This document shows, one piece after another, positions 27,827 through 36,903 of a stretch of 64,000 nucleotides of DNA. How positions within the stretch are numbered: the first letter of the stretch is position 1; each line of letters begins with the position of its first letter. Below the pieces are notes generated by a model. It did no database searches. It was not told the DNA's origin and was given only the letters and a program-made list of their open reading frames with translations. The DNA comes from Syntrophus gentianae (GTDB lineage: Bacteria > Desulfobacterota > Syntrophia > Syntrophales > Syntrophaceae). The stretch is from NCBI RefSeq assembly GCF_900109885.1, contig NZ_FOBS01000007.1:62001-126000 (forward strand). Reading direction: 5' to 3'. The translations under genes and the position numbers were made by a program.

Positions 27827-29116
27827 ATGCTTCTCGAACTGGGCACCATCCCTGTAGAGGAAATTGCCTGGGGTCGAAAGACCGCCATCGACGGCAAAGT
27901 CCTTTCGATCCACCGCGAAGAACTCATCGAAAAAACGAGGGGGGATGATCCCCGCATCGCTTCCGTCGGGGCCGACCTGGCGCGGCCCGGCGAGAGTGTG
28001 CGCATTCTTCCCGTCAAGGACGTCATCGAACCCCGCGTCAAGGTTGAGGGAAGGGGTGGAATCTTCCCCGGCTTGATTTCCGGCGTGGAGACCGTGGGAA
28101 CGGGACGGACCCACGTGCTTGCGGGGTGTGCCGTGGTGACTGCGGGGCAGATCTTGGGCTTTCAGGAGGGACTGATCGACATGAGCGGTCCGGGCGCCCG
28201 GTACAGCTCTTTTTCCCGTCTCCTCAACATCGTTCTGGCCATCGACGTCAACCCCGGCTTATCGTCGCATCAGCATGAAGAGGCCATCCGGATGGCCGGC
28301 CTGCGCGCCGCCGTCTATCTGGGCGAGGCAGGCCGCGACACCAGGCCGGCTTCGATGAGCCGGATCGAATGGCCCCGCCCCTCGATCCGGCAGGGAGACC
28401 CCACCGATCTTCCCGGGGTGGCTTATGTCTGCATGCTGCTGAGCCAGGGGCTGCTCCACGACACCTACCTCTACGGACGCGACGTGAAGACCCTTCTGCC
28501 CACCCTTCTTGGACCCACCGAAGGCATGGACGGGGCCATCGTCAGCGGGAACTGCGTTTCCGCCTGTGACAAGAACACCACCTATCATCACCAAAACAAT
28601 CCGGTCATCTCCGAACTTTTCCGGCGGGACGGAATCGATCTCCGCTTCCTGGGGACCGTTGTGACCAATGCCAACGTGACGCTTCTCGACAAGGTCCGCT
28701 CCGCGGAATATGCGGTCAAGCTGGTCGAAATGCTGGGCGCCGATGGGGGCGTTCTTTCCAAGGAGGGCTTCGGGAATCCCGATGCCGATGCCATGATGAT
28801 CTGTGCCGGGCTGGGAGAGAGGGGAATCCGGACCGTTCTGATATCCGACGAATTTGCCGGGAGTGACGGGGCGTCCCAGTCCCTGGCGGATGTGACCCCC
28901 CATGCCGATGCCATTGTGAGCGTGGGCAATGCCAACCAGCGGATTACGCTCCCTCCCGTGGATAAGGTGCTCGGCGATATCCGGGTTGCGGAAAAGCTGG
29001 CGGGAGGGCAGTCCGGCAGCCTTTCTAAGGAGGGCGGCCTTCAGGTTGAGCTGCAGGCGATTCTGGGCGCCACGAACGAACTGGGGTTTGAGTTGTTGTC
29101 GGCACGGGGAGCGTAG
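27827..29116 (+). CDS. grdE: Glycine/sarcosine/betaine reductase component B proprotein (GrdE type)
   Basis: 429 residues from ATG 27827 (AAGGAG nine bases before). An upstream in-frame ATG at 27743 has no family sequence. The protein is cleaved in the family between Asn and Cys; the site is visible as VSGNCVSACDKNTTYHHQN (about residues 243-258), and the new N-terminal Cys becomes the pyruvoyl group that binds the amine substrate as a Schiff base. The family signature MLLELGTIPVEEIAWG and KDVIEPRVKVEG is clear. With GrdB it forms the substrate-specific component B. Whether it serves glycine, betaine or sarcosine cannot be read reliably; I name it GrdE because of the neighbouring grdB/C/A. 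Confidence 0.9.
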   Translation: MLLELGTIPVEEIAWGRKTAIDGKVLSIHREELIEKTRGDDPRIASVGADLARPGESVRILPVKDVIEPRVKVEGRGGIFPGLISGVETVGTGRTHVLAGCAVVTAGQILGFQEGLIDMSGPGARYSSFSRLLNIVLAIDVNPGLSSHQHEEAIRMAGLRAAVYLGEAGRDTRPASMSRIEWPRPSIRQGDPTDLPGVAYVCMLLSQGLLHDTYLYGRDVKTLLPTLLGPTEGMDGAIVSGNCVSACDKNTTYHHQNNPVISELFRRDGIDLRFLGTVVTNANVTLLDKVRSAEYAVKLVEMLGADGGVLSKEGFGNPDADAMMICAGLGERGIRTVLISDEFAGSDGASQSLADVTPHADAIVSVGNANQRITLPPVDKVLGDIRVAEKLAGGQSGSLSKEGGLQVELQAILGATNELGFELLSARGA

Positions 29117-29125
29117 GGGGCTGCC

Positions 29126-30430
29126 ATGGGAAAATGGAAAGCGGTTCATTATCTGAATCAATTTTTCGGTCAGATCGGCGGGGAAGACAAGGCCGGCACG
29201 GAGCCGCTCGTCAGAAACGGCCCCGTGGGCCCGGGGGTTCTCTTTGCGGAGCTTCTCGGACCGGACGTGGAAATCATGGCAACGGTCATCTGCGGGGATA
29301 ATTACTTCAGCGAGCATGTAGAAGAGGCCACGGAAAGGCTGCTGGCCATGATTTCGAGCTACGGTCCCGATCTGGTCCTGGCCGGGCCGGCCTTCAATGC
29401 GGGAAGATACGGAATCGCCTGCGGCGCGGTCTGCACCGCCGTCGTCAGCCGCCTGGGAATTCCCGCCGTGACGGGGATGTTTCCTGAAAATCCCGGGGTG
29501 GAATTGTCCCGGAAGACGGTTTTTATCGTGGAGACCAAGGGGACCACAGCCGGGATGCGGGAGGCGGCACAGAAAATGAGCCGCCTGGCCGGGAAGCTGC
29601 TCAGGAAAGAGCCCCTCGGGTTCCCTGAAGAAGAGGGGTATCTCGCCCGGGGCCTTCGCCGGAATGTCTTTGTCGCACAAACCGGCGCGGAGCGGGCGGT
29701 GACGATGCTCCTGCAGAAACTGAAAGGGGAGCTCTTCGCCACGGAATATCCCCTGCCTGTCTTCGACCGGGTGCCCCCTCTGCCTCCGGTCGAGAAGGTG
29801 AGTGAGATTACCCTGGCCCTGGTTACCAGCGGCGGGATTGTCCCCAGGGGAAATCCGGATCGTATTGAAGCCTCCAGTGCGACCCGGTACGGAAAATACG
29901 ATATCGGCGCCCTCTCCCGGTTGACGCCGGAAACCCATGAAACCGCCCACGGGGGATATGATCCCACTTACGCCAATGCAGATCCGAACCGGGTGCTGCC
30001 TCTCGATGTGGCAAGGGACCTCGAAGGGGAAGGGGCCATCGGCAGGCTCTATCCCAGCTACTATGCCACGGTGGGGAATGGGACGTCCGTGGCCAGGGCC
30101 GGACAGTTCGCCCGGGAGATCGCCCGGGACCTGATCCGGGACGGCGTCCGGGCCGTGCTGATCACCTCCACCTGAGGAACCTGCACGCGTTGCGGGGCAA
30201 CGATGGCCAAGGAAATTGAAAGAGCGGGAATACCGGCCGTCCATATCTGCACAGTTGTTCCCATTTCCCGGACGGTGGGGGCAAACCGGATCGTTCCGGC
30301 CGTTGCCATCCCCCATCCCCTCGGTGATCCCGGCAGATCGGCAGCGGAGGAAAAGAAGCTGCGCAGGTCGATAGTGGAAAAGGCCCTGCGGGCGCTCGAA
30401 ACGAAAATCGAAGGGCAGACCGTTTTTTGA
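29126..30430 (+). CDS. grdB: Glycine/sarcosine/betaine reductase component B selenoprotein subunit
   Basis: The coding frame continues through an in-frame UGA at 30173-30175 to the stop at 30428-30430, giving 434 residues with selenocysteine at 350. The context LITST-U-GTCTRCGATMAKEIE matches the GrdB active site. GrdB forms component B with GrdE: the Sec attacks the alpha carbon of the bound amine and passes the carboxymethyl group to GrdA. A hairpin that can serve as SECIS element follows the UGA. A stop-based reading would cut the protein at 349 residues. The ATG follows the grdE stop by 9 bases. The downstream fragment alone has no good start before 30203. Confidence 0.93.
30173..30202 (+). 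promoter_or_regulatory. grdB UGA(Sec) codon with bacterial SECIS-type hairpin
   Basis: UGA at 30173-30175 is followed after 12 bases by CGUUGC-GGG-GCAACG (30188-30202), a perfect 6-bp stem with G-rich 3-base loop. Position and G-rich apical loop fit bacterial SECIS elements read by SelB. Confidence 0.75.
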
Positions 30431-30444
30431 AGAAGAGGCGAGCG

Positions 30445-31893
30445 ATGTCCGACCCCGTCATTTCAGCCTGTTCCTATATCCTGGTCCATGTCCCCGGCTT
30501 TGTCCGCTACGGATCGAAACCGAGGCGGGAAATCGCCGACCATCCCGGATCTGCCCTGTCTGCCATCGAAAACCATCTGCGCAGTTTTGAGGAGGTTGTG
30601 GCCTACCCCCCGAACCAGGTCTTCATCGGCAATCTCGCTCCCGATGCCCTGAACCAGATCGAGCAGCCCTGGTACCGCCATCCCCTTCCCGACGCTTCTC
30701 GATGGGGGCCCTATGGCGAGATTTTTCCGGAAGAAACGTTCCTGGGGGTGATGAAACTTGCCGACGACTTCGATCTGGTGGAGATCGAGGAGAAGGCGGT
30801 CCCCCTGCTGAAAAGCGCAATGAAGACCCATCCCTTCTGGAAGGACGCGGATCCGGGAAAAATCAGCAAAGGGGTCGATCCGGTGCGGATCGACGAGAAA
30901 ATCGAATCTTCCGGCTCGCTTCCCCTCTACTGCCGCGGGCGGAGAGTCGGCTGCATTTCCCGTCATCATGAACGGGATGAAAATCTCGCGGCCCAGGTCC
31001 TGATGGAGAACCTGCTGGCCAAGGCTTCCGGGACCCTCGCTTTGAAGAATCTCCTTGTAAAGGCGAATGTCCCGGCAGGGGAAATCGATCTTATCCTCAA
31101 CTGTTCCGAGGAAGCCGTGGGGGACCGGTACAACCGGGGAGGGGGCGGGCTTGCCAAGGCCATCGGCGAGCTGTGCGGGTGCGTTTCGGCCACGGGCTGC
31201 GACATCAAGGCCTTCTGCGTCGGTCCCCTTTATGCCCTCCTATTCGCTTTCGGACTGGTCAAGGCCGGCTTGTATCGGAGAGTCGCCGTGGTGGGGGGAG
31301 GGTCTCTGGCCAAGCTGGGTATGAAATTCCAGGGGCACGTGGCCAGGGGAATGCCCATCCTGGAAGATGTCCTGGGGGGGATCGCCTTTCTGGTGACCGA
31401 AAATGACGGAAAAAGCCCGATCGTTCGCCTGGACGGCATCGGCAAACACGATATCGGCGCCGGTTCGTCGCAGCAGAACATTCTGGAATCCCTCGTGCTG
31501 AAGCCCCTCGACAAGATGGGGAAAAAGATCACCGAGGTGGACAAATATGCCGTTGAACTGCAGAACCCGGAGGTGACCGTTTCCGGGGGGAGCGGCAATG
31601 TCCCCCTGGCGAACTACCGGATGATCGGCGCCCTGGCGGTCTTGAGAAAGGAAATTTCGCGGCCTGAAATCGACCGGTTTGTCCTGGAACATGGCATGCC
31701 GGGATTCTGTCCCACCCAGGGGCACATCCCGGCGGCGGTCCCGTTCCTGGGGCACGCCATGGACGCCATTCAGCGGGGAGATCTGAGCAGCGCCATGTTT
31801 ATCGCCCGGGGCAGCCTCTTCCTGGGAAGGATGACCCAACTTTCAGACGGCCTTTCCTTCCTCCTGGAAAAGAACCCCGGACAGACAAAGTGA
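30445..31893 (+). CDS. grdC: Glycine reductase component C beta subunit
   Basis: 482 residues from ATG 30445 (AAGAGG upstream), 14 bases after grdB. It has the GrdC signature: [23 protein letters not shown], then [17 protein letters not shown] and the C-terminal [19 protein letters not shown]. The fold is related to FabH/PlsX-type acyl transferases. In the complex GrdC accepts the carboxymethyl-selenoether from GrdA, forming an acetyl thioester that phosphate then splits to acetyl phosphate. Its partner GrdD, the alpha subunit usually encoded directly after it, is absent here: the next gene is grdA. Confidence 0.9.
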   Translation: MSDPVISACSYILVHVPGFVRYGSKPRREIADHPGSALSAIENHLRSFEEVVAYPPNQVFIGNLAPDALNQIEQPWYRHPLPDASRWGPYGEIFPEETFLGVMKLADDFDLVEIEEKAVPLLKSAMKTHPFWKDADPGKISKGVDPVRIDEKIESSGSLPLYCRGRRVGCISRHHERDENLAAQVLMENLLAKASGTLALKNLLVKANVPAGEIDLILNCSEEAVGDRYNRGGGGLAKAIGELCGCVSATGCDIKAFCVGPLYALLFAFGLVKAGLYRRVAVVGGGSLAKLGMKFQGHVARGMPILEDVLGGIAFLVTENDGKSPIVRLDGIGKHDIGAGSSQQNILESLVLKPLDKMGKKITEVDKYAVELQNPEVTVSGGSGNVPLANYRMIGALAVLRKEISRPEIDRFVLEHGMPGFCPTQGHIPAAVPFLGHAMDAIQRGDLSSAMFIARGSLFLGRMTQLSDGLSFLLEKNPGQTK

Positions 31894-31919
31894 TGCATTA
31901 TCAGGGAAAGGAAAAAGGT

Positions 31920-32384
31920 ATGTTTCAAGGCAAGAAAGTCATTATTTTCGGGGACAGGGACGGCGTGCCGGGACCTGCCATCGCGGCGTGCATGAAGGCG
32001 GCTGGAGCGCAGATCGTTCTGACCGTAACGGAGTGTTTCGTCTGAACGTCGGCAGGCGCGGTGGACCTGGAGAAGCAGGAAACGATCAAGAAACTGGTGG
32101 ATGAGCTGGGAGCACAGGATCTGGTGGTGGTCATCGGGGCCGCAGATCCGGAAGTGGCTTCGATTACGGCAGAAACCGTGACGTTCGGCGATCCAAGCTT
32201 CGCAGGTCCACTGGCAGGAGTCTCGTTGAGACTTCCCGTCTATCATATCCTCGAACCGGTGGTAAAATCGGCCATTCCGGCGGAAATCTATGAAGAGCAG
32301 GCCGGATTTCTGGAACTGGTGGCCGACACGGAGGAGATCGGCAGAATATTTACGGAAATAAGGGAAAGGCTGGAGAAGGTCTGA
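31920..32384 (+). CDS. grdA: Glycine reductase selenoprotein A
   Basis: The frame runs from ATG 31920 through an in-frame UGA at 32043-32045 to the stop at 32382-32384, giving 154 residues with Sec42. The active-site [15 protein letters not shown] is the classical GrdA motif, with Cys two residues before Sec. GrdA carries the carboxymethyl group between components B and C and is re-reduced by thioredoxin. Start: the family begins [15 protein letters not shown], preceded by AAAGG. Without recoding only a 41-residue peptide would be made. It is the last grd gene in this operon; order E-B-C-A differs from the classic clostridial layout where grdA precedes grdB. Confidence 0.95.
32043..32066 (+). 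promoter_or_regulatory. grdA UGA(Sec) codon with weak SECIS-type hairpin
   Basis: After the UGA, GUC (32048-32050) can pair with GAC (32064-32066) and GC (32052-32053) with GU (32061-32062), leaving a G-rich loop (32054-32060). The fold is weaker than that of grdB; the protein context is the main evidence for recoding. Confidence 0.5.
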
Positions 32385-32461
32385 AAGGAACTGTTTTCTT
32401 TCTTTACAGAGTGTTCCAGTCAAAATTAAAAAAAGCTATCGTTAAAGAAAGGAGAAAAAAC

Positions 32462-32764
32462 ATGGGTACGTATATCATGATGACCAAGTTGTCGCCTGAG
32501 GCCGTAGCCAAGCCGCAGTCTTTGACGGAACTCAATGACCAGGTCGAAGCCCGCATTAAGAAGGAATGCCCCGAGGTGAAGTGGATTGCCAATTATGCCG
32601 TTCTTGGGGCCTGTGACTACCTGGATATCTTCGAAGCGCCCGATGCCGATGCGGCAACCAAGGTCGCCCTGATCGTCCGCTCCTTCGGTCATGCGACAAC
32701 GGAAACCTGGATTGCCACAAAGTGGGACCGTTTTGAGAATCTGGTCGCAAACCTGAAGACCTGA
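32462..32764 (+). CDS. GYD domain protein
   Basis: 100 residues, starting at ATG 32462 with AAAGGAG upstream. The sequence TYIMMTKLSPEAVAKPQSL at the start and CDYLDIFEAPDADAATKVAL in the middle are typical of the GYD (dabb-like ferredoxin-fold) family. Function of the family is unknown; members are small dimeric alpha/beta proteins. It follows grdA after 77 bases and could be in the same transcript. A role with glycine reductase is only suggested by position. Confidence 0.8.
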   Translation: MGTYIMMTKLSPEAVAKPQSLTELNDQVEARIKKECPEVKWIANYAVLGACDYLDIFEAPDADAATKVALIVRSFGHATTETWIATKWDRFENLVANLKT

Positions 32765-32828
32765 GGGCCTCCGCGAGAGGAAAACCTTTTCGTTGCCGGG
32801 AAGGGCTCCCTGTGGTAGAGGGGGTGGC

Positions 32829-33452
32829 ATGTTGAATATCGGTTTAACAGGCAGCATCGCCTGCGGAAAATCCACGGTTGCCCTTCTTCTCCAGGAAAAG
32901 GGGGCCTTCCACATTGACTTCGATCTTCTCGCCCATGAGGTGGAAGAGCCGGATCAGCCAGCCTGGCAGGGGATCGTCGATACCTTCGGGACGGAAATCC
33001 TCAGGGAAGACCACACTCTTGACCGGGCCCGGCTGGGGCAGATCGTTTTCTCCGACCGCCGGAAACTGGACAAGCTCAACGAGATCGTCCATCCGGCGGT
33101 TTTTTTGGCCTGGCAACGCCGGATCGAGGAGATCCGGGCCATCCGACCCGATGCCGTCATCCTTTCCGACATCCCGCTCCTCATCGAACTGGGAATGCAG
33201 AAGAGGGTTGATCTGGTGATGCTGGTCTACATCCCGCGGGAGGAACAGATCCGCCGTCTCATGCTGAGAAACGGTTACAGCCTTGACGAGGCTGTCCAGC
33301 GGGTCAATTCCCAGATGCCCATCGAAGACAAGTTGGACTTCGCCGACATTATCGTAAACAATTCGGGGACCCGGGAGCAGACGCGGGCCTACATTGAAAA
33401 AATCTGGCCCCGGCTCCTGGAAAGGGAACGGCAGAAAAAAGAATCCGCCTGA
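32829..33452 (+). CDS. coaE: Dephospho-CoA kinase
   Basis: 207 residues. It starts MLNIGLTGSIACGKSTV, with the P-loop at residues 8-15, then the family DFDLLAHEVEEP segment, GQIVFSDRRKLDKLNEIVHP and VILSDIPLLIELGMQ. CoaE phosphorylates the 3'-OH of dephospho-CoA, the last step of CoA synthesis, in the cytoplasm. Length fits. The start was set at ATG 32829; an in-frame upstream codon has no family sequence. It lies 64 bases after the GYD gene on the same strand. Confidence 0.93.
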   Translation: MLNIGLTGSIACGKSTVALLLQEKGAFHIDFDLLAHEVEEPDQPAWQGIVDTFGTEILREDHTLDRARLGQIVFSDRRKLDKLNEIVHPAVFLAWQRRIEEIRAIRPDAVILSDIPLLIELGMQKRVDLVMLVYIPREEQIRRLMLRNGYSLDEAVQRVNSQMPIEDKLDFADIIVNNSGTREQTRAYIEKIWPRLLERERQKKESA

Positions 33453-33468
33453 AAATTTTAAAAAAGAA

Positions 33469-34515
33469 TCAGAAAATCCGGAACTCTCTCAATGATGTAA
33501 AAGATGGATACGAGTGCATCGTTTGCTGAAAACGGGAGAGACTGTCTGATTGGGCCATCTTAACGGGCAAGTCGACCTGGGCGATAAGGGGAAAATGGTC
33601 GGAAGGATAGCACGTTTCCCCATGGCGGTGAATGATTTCCGCGTCTATGACCCGTGCGGAAGTAGGAACGAAAATATAATCGAGTTTCAGACGGAAAAAA
33701 TATCGATCATATCCATGATACGTGGCTACATTACGCATTTTCGGATAACGCTCCCGGAAACTGTCCATCAAGGGAACCGGATTTGACGCTTTGGCTTTCC
33801 TATTTATTTTCAAAGGAATTTTCCCTTTCAAATATTGAATGGGGACGCTCATCTCCCCGGCATTGAAATCCCCTGTCAGGATGATGGGGTCCGGAAAACA
33901 ACGCGTGGAGATGCGCTGGGTCAACAGAAAAGCGCTTTTTTTCCGCGAGTGGAGAGAAAGATGATCCAGATGGGTATTATAGAAATAAAAGGACTGTTGA
34001 GTATCTTTTTCAATCAGCCGCACCCAGGTGCAGATCCGCGGAATAATGTTTCCCCATCCTCTGGAGCCGGGTTCCTCGGGGGTATCCGACAGCCAGAAGG
34101 TCCCTTCATCCAATCGGAAAAAACGTCCGGCGTCATAAAAAACAGCATTGTGCAATCCTCTGCTGCCGCCTAAATTCCCAATGCCGACTCGTTCGTATCC
34201 GGGAAGCATGGAACGGACTTCGGCCATCTGAAAGTCTAATGCCTCCTGAAGACCCAGGACATCGGGACGATAGGTGTCCAGAATCTCATGGACAAGATCC
34301 CGACGATGGACCCAGGAATTTTTCCCGTCTCTTCTGGTTCCCCGTCGGATGTTAAAACTCATGACATTCAGGTTCAACCCGATGTCGGGAAGAGGCTCCT
34401 CAATAGAATCATTTATAATATCAGGCTCTTCATACCTTGCAGAGAAGTTGAAAAACCGCTCGATAGGCAGGCGGGTTGAATGGATGACATCCGTTGCGAA
34501 TTTGAAACTTTTCAT
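33469..34515 (-). CDS. Endonuclease/exonuclease/phosphatase family protein
   Basis: 348 residues. The EEP fold is shown by NVMSFNIRRG (strand one with Asn), LGLQEAL with the metal-binding Glu, YNTHLDH, LTGDFNAGE, LKLDYIF and YPSDHFPLIAQV with the final Asp-His pair: all catalytic positions of the DNase I/exonuclease III superfamily are present. There is no signal peptide. Members act on DNA, phosphoinositides, sphingomyelin or sugar-nucleotide phosphates; the close relation to the AP-endonuclease-like EEP-1 subgroup suggests a phosphatase, but the substrate is open. An N-terminal 50-residue extension is unlike known members. Convergent with coaE, 16 bases apart. Confidence 0.85.
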   Translation of the reverse strand: MKSFKFATDVIHSTRLPIERFFNFSARYEEPDIINDSIEEPLPDIGLNLNVMSFNIRRGTRRDGKNSWVHRRDLVHEILDTYRPDVLGLQEALDFQMAEVRSMLPGYERVGIGNLGGSRGLHNAVFYDAGRFFRLDEGTFWLSDTPEEPGSRGWGNIIPRICTWVRLIEKDTQQSFYFYNTHLDHLSLHSRKKSAFLLTQRISTRCFPDPIILTGDFNAGEMSVPIQYLKGKIPLKINRKAKASNPVPLMDSFRERYPKMRNVATYHGYDRYFFRLKLDYIFVPTSARVIDAEIIHRHGETCYPSDHFPLIAQVDLPVKMAQSDSLSRFQQTMHSYPSFTSLREFRIF

Positions 34516-34733
34516 GCTTTCTTATGACCTTTCATGACCTGTTTTCGATCATGTTTATTATCTGTCCCAAATAATTTCCTTATATTAAACATTGGATGTG
34601 AAAAATCAAGGCTGCGATCCGCTTTTTTTTGCTTTCTGGGACTCTGTTGCCGAAATCGATTTCTTAAAGATGATCGTCAGCTTGGCAAATGCACGCTCTG
34701 TGCCCGGCAGGAGACGATGGGGCTGCAGAAGCA

Positions 34734-35666
34734 TCAAGGTTTTAAAGGGTAGCCTTGACTCATGATTCTGCTCAAGGAGGGAATTCCCTTTCTACCCCCC
34801 ATTTCAAGACTCACCTGAGCCGCCGCCCAGGCGGCAAAATCAAGGCACAGGGCATAATCCCACTGTTGAATCAGCCCGAAGATAAATCCGGCGTGAAAGA
34901 TATCGCCGCAACCGGTCGTATCCACGGCGGCTACGGGATAGGCGGGTTTGCGGATCGCTGTTTTCCCGTAGAGGGCGCCATAACCGGCTGCTCCCAGCGT
35001 GACGGCAACGAGGCGGGGGCCCTGTTCGAGAAGAAAGGCACAGGCGTCCAGGGGATTCCGATCGCCCATCAACTGGCGGGCAAAGGTTTCCGAAGCGATG
35101 AAGTAATCGCTCAAGCGGGCCAGTTCCAGCATTCCGTCTCTAAGGGTTCCGGCATCAACGACCACGGGGACCCCTGCCTGACGGGCGATGCGGCAGGCCT
35201 GGAGAGAGGCGTCGATAAAGAGTCCGTCCGTATGGAGCACGGCGGCCTCCCGGATCTTCGCCTGCGGAATTTCCTCCGGCCCAGGGGGCTTGCCCGTGGG
35301 GCGCTGCCAGAAGATGGTCCGCCGTCCGGCATTCGGTTCAACGGCAATGAAGGCGAATTGAGAGGCGCTGTCCCGCCGGACGATCAGGTCCGACGTGTCG
35401 ATGCCTTCTTTCCGGAGGGAGGCTTCTATGGCCCCACCAAAGGCATCGTCACCGATCATTCCGGAAAAGGCGCAGCGCAGCTCCCAGCGGGAAAGGGCGG
35501 CCAATGCCGTGGCCACGGGGCCGCCGCCCTGAACGACCAATCCGGAAAATTCACATTTTACATCGGGGGGCGGATAATCGGCTATTCGGCCGAGGTAGTC
35601 CAAGGAACACTGTCCGAGGCCGAAGATCAGGGGGGGGGAAGGGGATGCTTGGATTTCCTTGGTCAT
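34734..35666 (-). CDS. PfkB family carbohydrate kinase
   Basis: 310 residues. N-terminal signature FGLGQCSLDYLGRIADYP and GGGPVATALAALSRW; the C-terminal PfkB signature DTTGCGDIFHAGFIFG contains the catalytic Asp. Residues about 125-145 (NAGRRTIFWQRPTGKPPGP) form the lid seen in sugar kinases. Members phosphorylate ribose, fructose, KDG, adenosine or tagatose phosphate; the substrate is not predictable. There are no sugar transport or catabolic genes nearby. Start at ATG 35666. Confidence 0.88.
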   Translation of the reverse strand: MTKEIQASPSPPLIFGLGQCSLDYLGRIADYPPPDVKCEFSGLVVQGGGPVATALAALSRWELRCAFSGMIGDDAFGGAIEASLRKEGIDTSDLIVRRDSASQFAFIAVEPNAGRRTIFWQRPTGKPPGPEEIPQAKIREAAVLHTDGLFIDASLQACRIARQAGVPVVVDAGTLRDGMLELARLSDYFIASETFARQLMGDRNPLDACAFLLEQGPRLVAVTLGAAGYGALYGKTAIRKPAYPVAAVDTTGCGDIFHAGFIFGLIQQWDYALCLDFAAWAAAQVSLEMGGRKGIPSLSRIMSQGYPLKP

Positions 35667-35988
35667 TTCAAAAAGCTTGAAATCAATTTCTACCTTTATA
35701 CATTGAGCTGAGCTGAAATAGGGATTTTAAAAAATTCTTCAAATTGCTGAAGACTTTACACTAAATTTTTAGAAATCTCAATTTTTATGAGACATGCCTT
35801 GCGGCGGTGTTTTTTAGATCCCCGCCAGATAGGCCTTGACTCTGAAAACGTGAACTGGTACAGGTCTTACCCCTGATTGACCGTCAAATAATGGAATGTT
35901 TTTGCGGTCCTGGAGCGTTTCGGCCAAAGTCTCAAGTTCTCAGGGAAACCTTTAAACGTTGACTAGGTATTAAACGGAAGGAGTTGAA
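35667..35988. other. Divergent region between PfkB kinase and folD
   Basis: About 320 bases with no gene. A short palindrome TTGACCGTCAA lies at 35877-35887; no convincing promoter pair was found on either strand. The grade of support for any regulatory site here is low. Confidence 0.4.
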
Positions 35989-36882
35989 GTGGCGGCAACA
36001 ATCATCCGCGGCAGTGAGATTGCCCAACAGATCCGGGAAGATTTGAAAAAGGAAACGGCCCGATTAAAGGCCAGGGGCGTGGTTCCGGGGCTGGTGACCA
36101 TCCTTGTCGGCCAGGACCCCGCATCCATGAGTTATGTTTCGGCGAAACAGAAGACAGCCTATGATCTCGGTTTCTACTCCCTTCAGGACAGTCTGCCGGA
36201 GGACATACCGGAATCCCTGCTCCTTGAACGGATATCGCAGTATAACGAAGATCCCCGGATCCACGGGATCCTGGTGCAGCTGCCCCTGCCTGAGCATATC
36301 AGCGAAGAGAAAATTCTTTATGCCATCGATCCGGGAAAGGATGTCGATGGTTTTCATCCCGTCAATGTCGGCAGACTCATGGTTGGACAGGCGGACTTTC
36401 TTCCCTGCACGCCGGCGGGCATTCAGCAGCTTCTCATCCGTTCCGGCGTCCGGATTGACGGGGCTGAAGTCGTTGTCGTGGGGCGGTCGAATATTGTCGG
36501 CAAACCCATCGCCAATATGCTCCTTCAGAAGCAGGAGGGGGCGAATGCCACGGTGACGGTCTGCCATACCGGGACGCGGGACATCGGCTTTCATACCCGC
36601 CGGGCCGACATTCTCATCGTCGCGGCAGGGAAGCCCAGGGCGATTACCGCGGACATGGTCAAAGAGGGGGCGGTGGTGATCGATGTCGGGGTCAACCGGA
36701 TCGGCGTTTCGCCGGAAGGCAAAGCGCAACTCTGTGGGGATGTCGATTTCGAGGCCGTCCGGCAGAAGGCGGGAGCGATAACGCCGGTTCCCGGTGGGGT
36801 CGGTCCAATGACGATTACCATGCTGATGGTCAATACCCTCAAGGCGGCCAGGATATCGGCCGGGCTGGAAAGAAAACCCTAA
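35989..36882 (+). CDS. folD: Bifunctional methylene-THF dehydrogenase / methenyl-THF cyclohydrolase
   Basis: 297 residues from a GTG start, supported by AAGGAG just upstream. Family motifs: VGQDPASMSYVSAKQKTA with catalytic Tyr and Lys, GILVQLPLPEHI, KDVDGFHPVNVGRLM, CTPAGIQQLL, VVGRSNIVGKPIANML (nucleotide fold) and PVPGGVGPMTITML at the end. FolD interconverts 5,10-methylene-THF, methenyl-THF and 10-formyl-THF. It is followed by metF after 21 bases, so one transcript gives the steps from formyl-THF to methyl-THF. Confidence 0.96.
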   Translation: MAATIIRGSEIAQQIREDLKKETARLKARGVVPGLVTILVGQDPASMSYVSAKQKTAYDLGFYSLQDSLPEDIPESLLLERISQYNEDPRIHGILVQLPLPEHISEEKILYAIDPGKDVDGFHPVNVGRLMVGQADFLPCTPAGIQQLLIRSGVRIDGAEVVVVGRSNIVGKPIANMLLQKQEGANATVTVCHTGTRDIGFHTRRADILIVAAGKPRAITADMVKEGAVVIDVGVNRIGVSPEGKAQLCGDVDFEAVRQKAGAITPVPGGVGPMTITMLMVNTLKAARISAGLERKP

Positions 36883-36903
36883 GAGGCCGTTACGGAGCAC
36901 GAT

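Noticed and set aside
28259-30316. Very long open frame (about 685 residues) on the minus strand across grdE/grdB
   Set aside because: It is the mirror of GC-rich grdE/grdB coding; the sequence is Gly/Pro/Arg-rich with no family, while the plus strand encodes clear GrdE and GrdB.
30203-30430. Separate small gene after the grdB UGA
   Set aside because: It is the C-terminal part of GrdB in the same frame as the upstream part; the UGA is Sec.
35877-35887. TTGACCGTCAA as folD operator
   Set aside because: Only an 11-base palindrome, no second copy and no promoter around it; too short to be supported.
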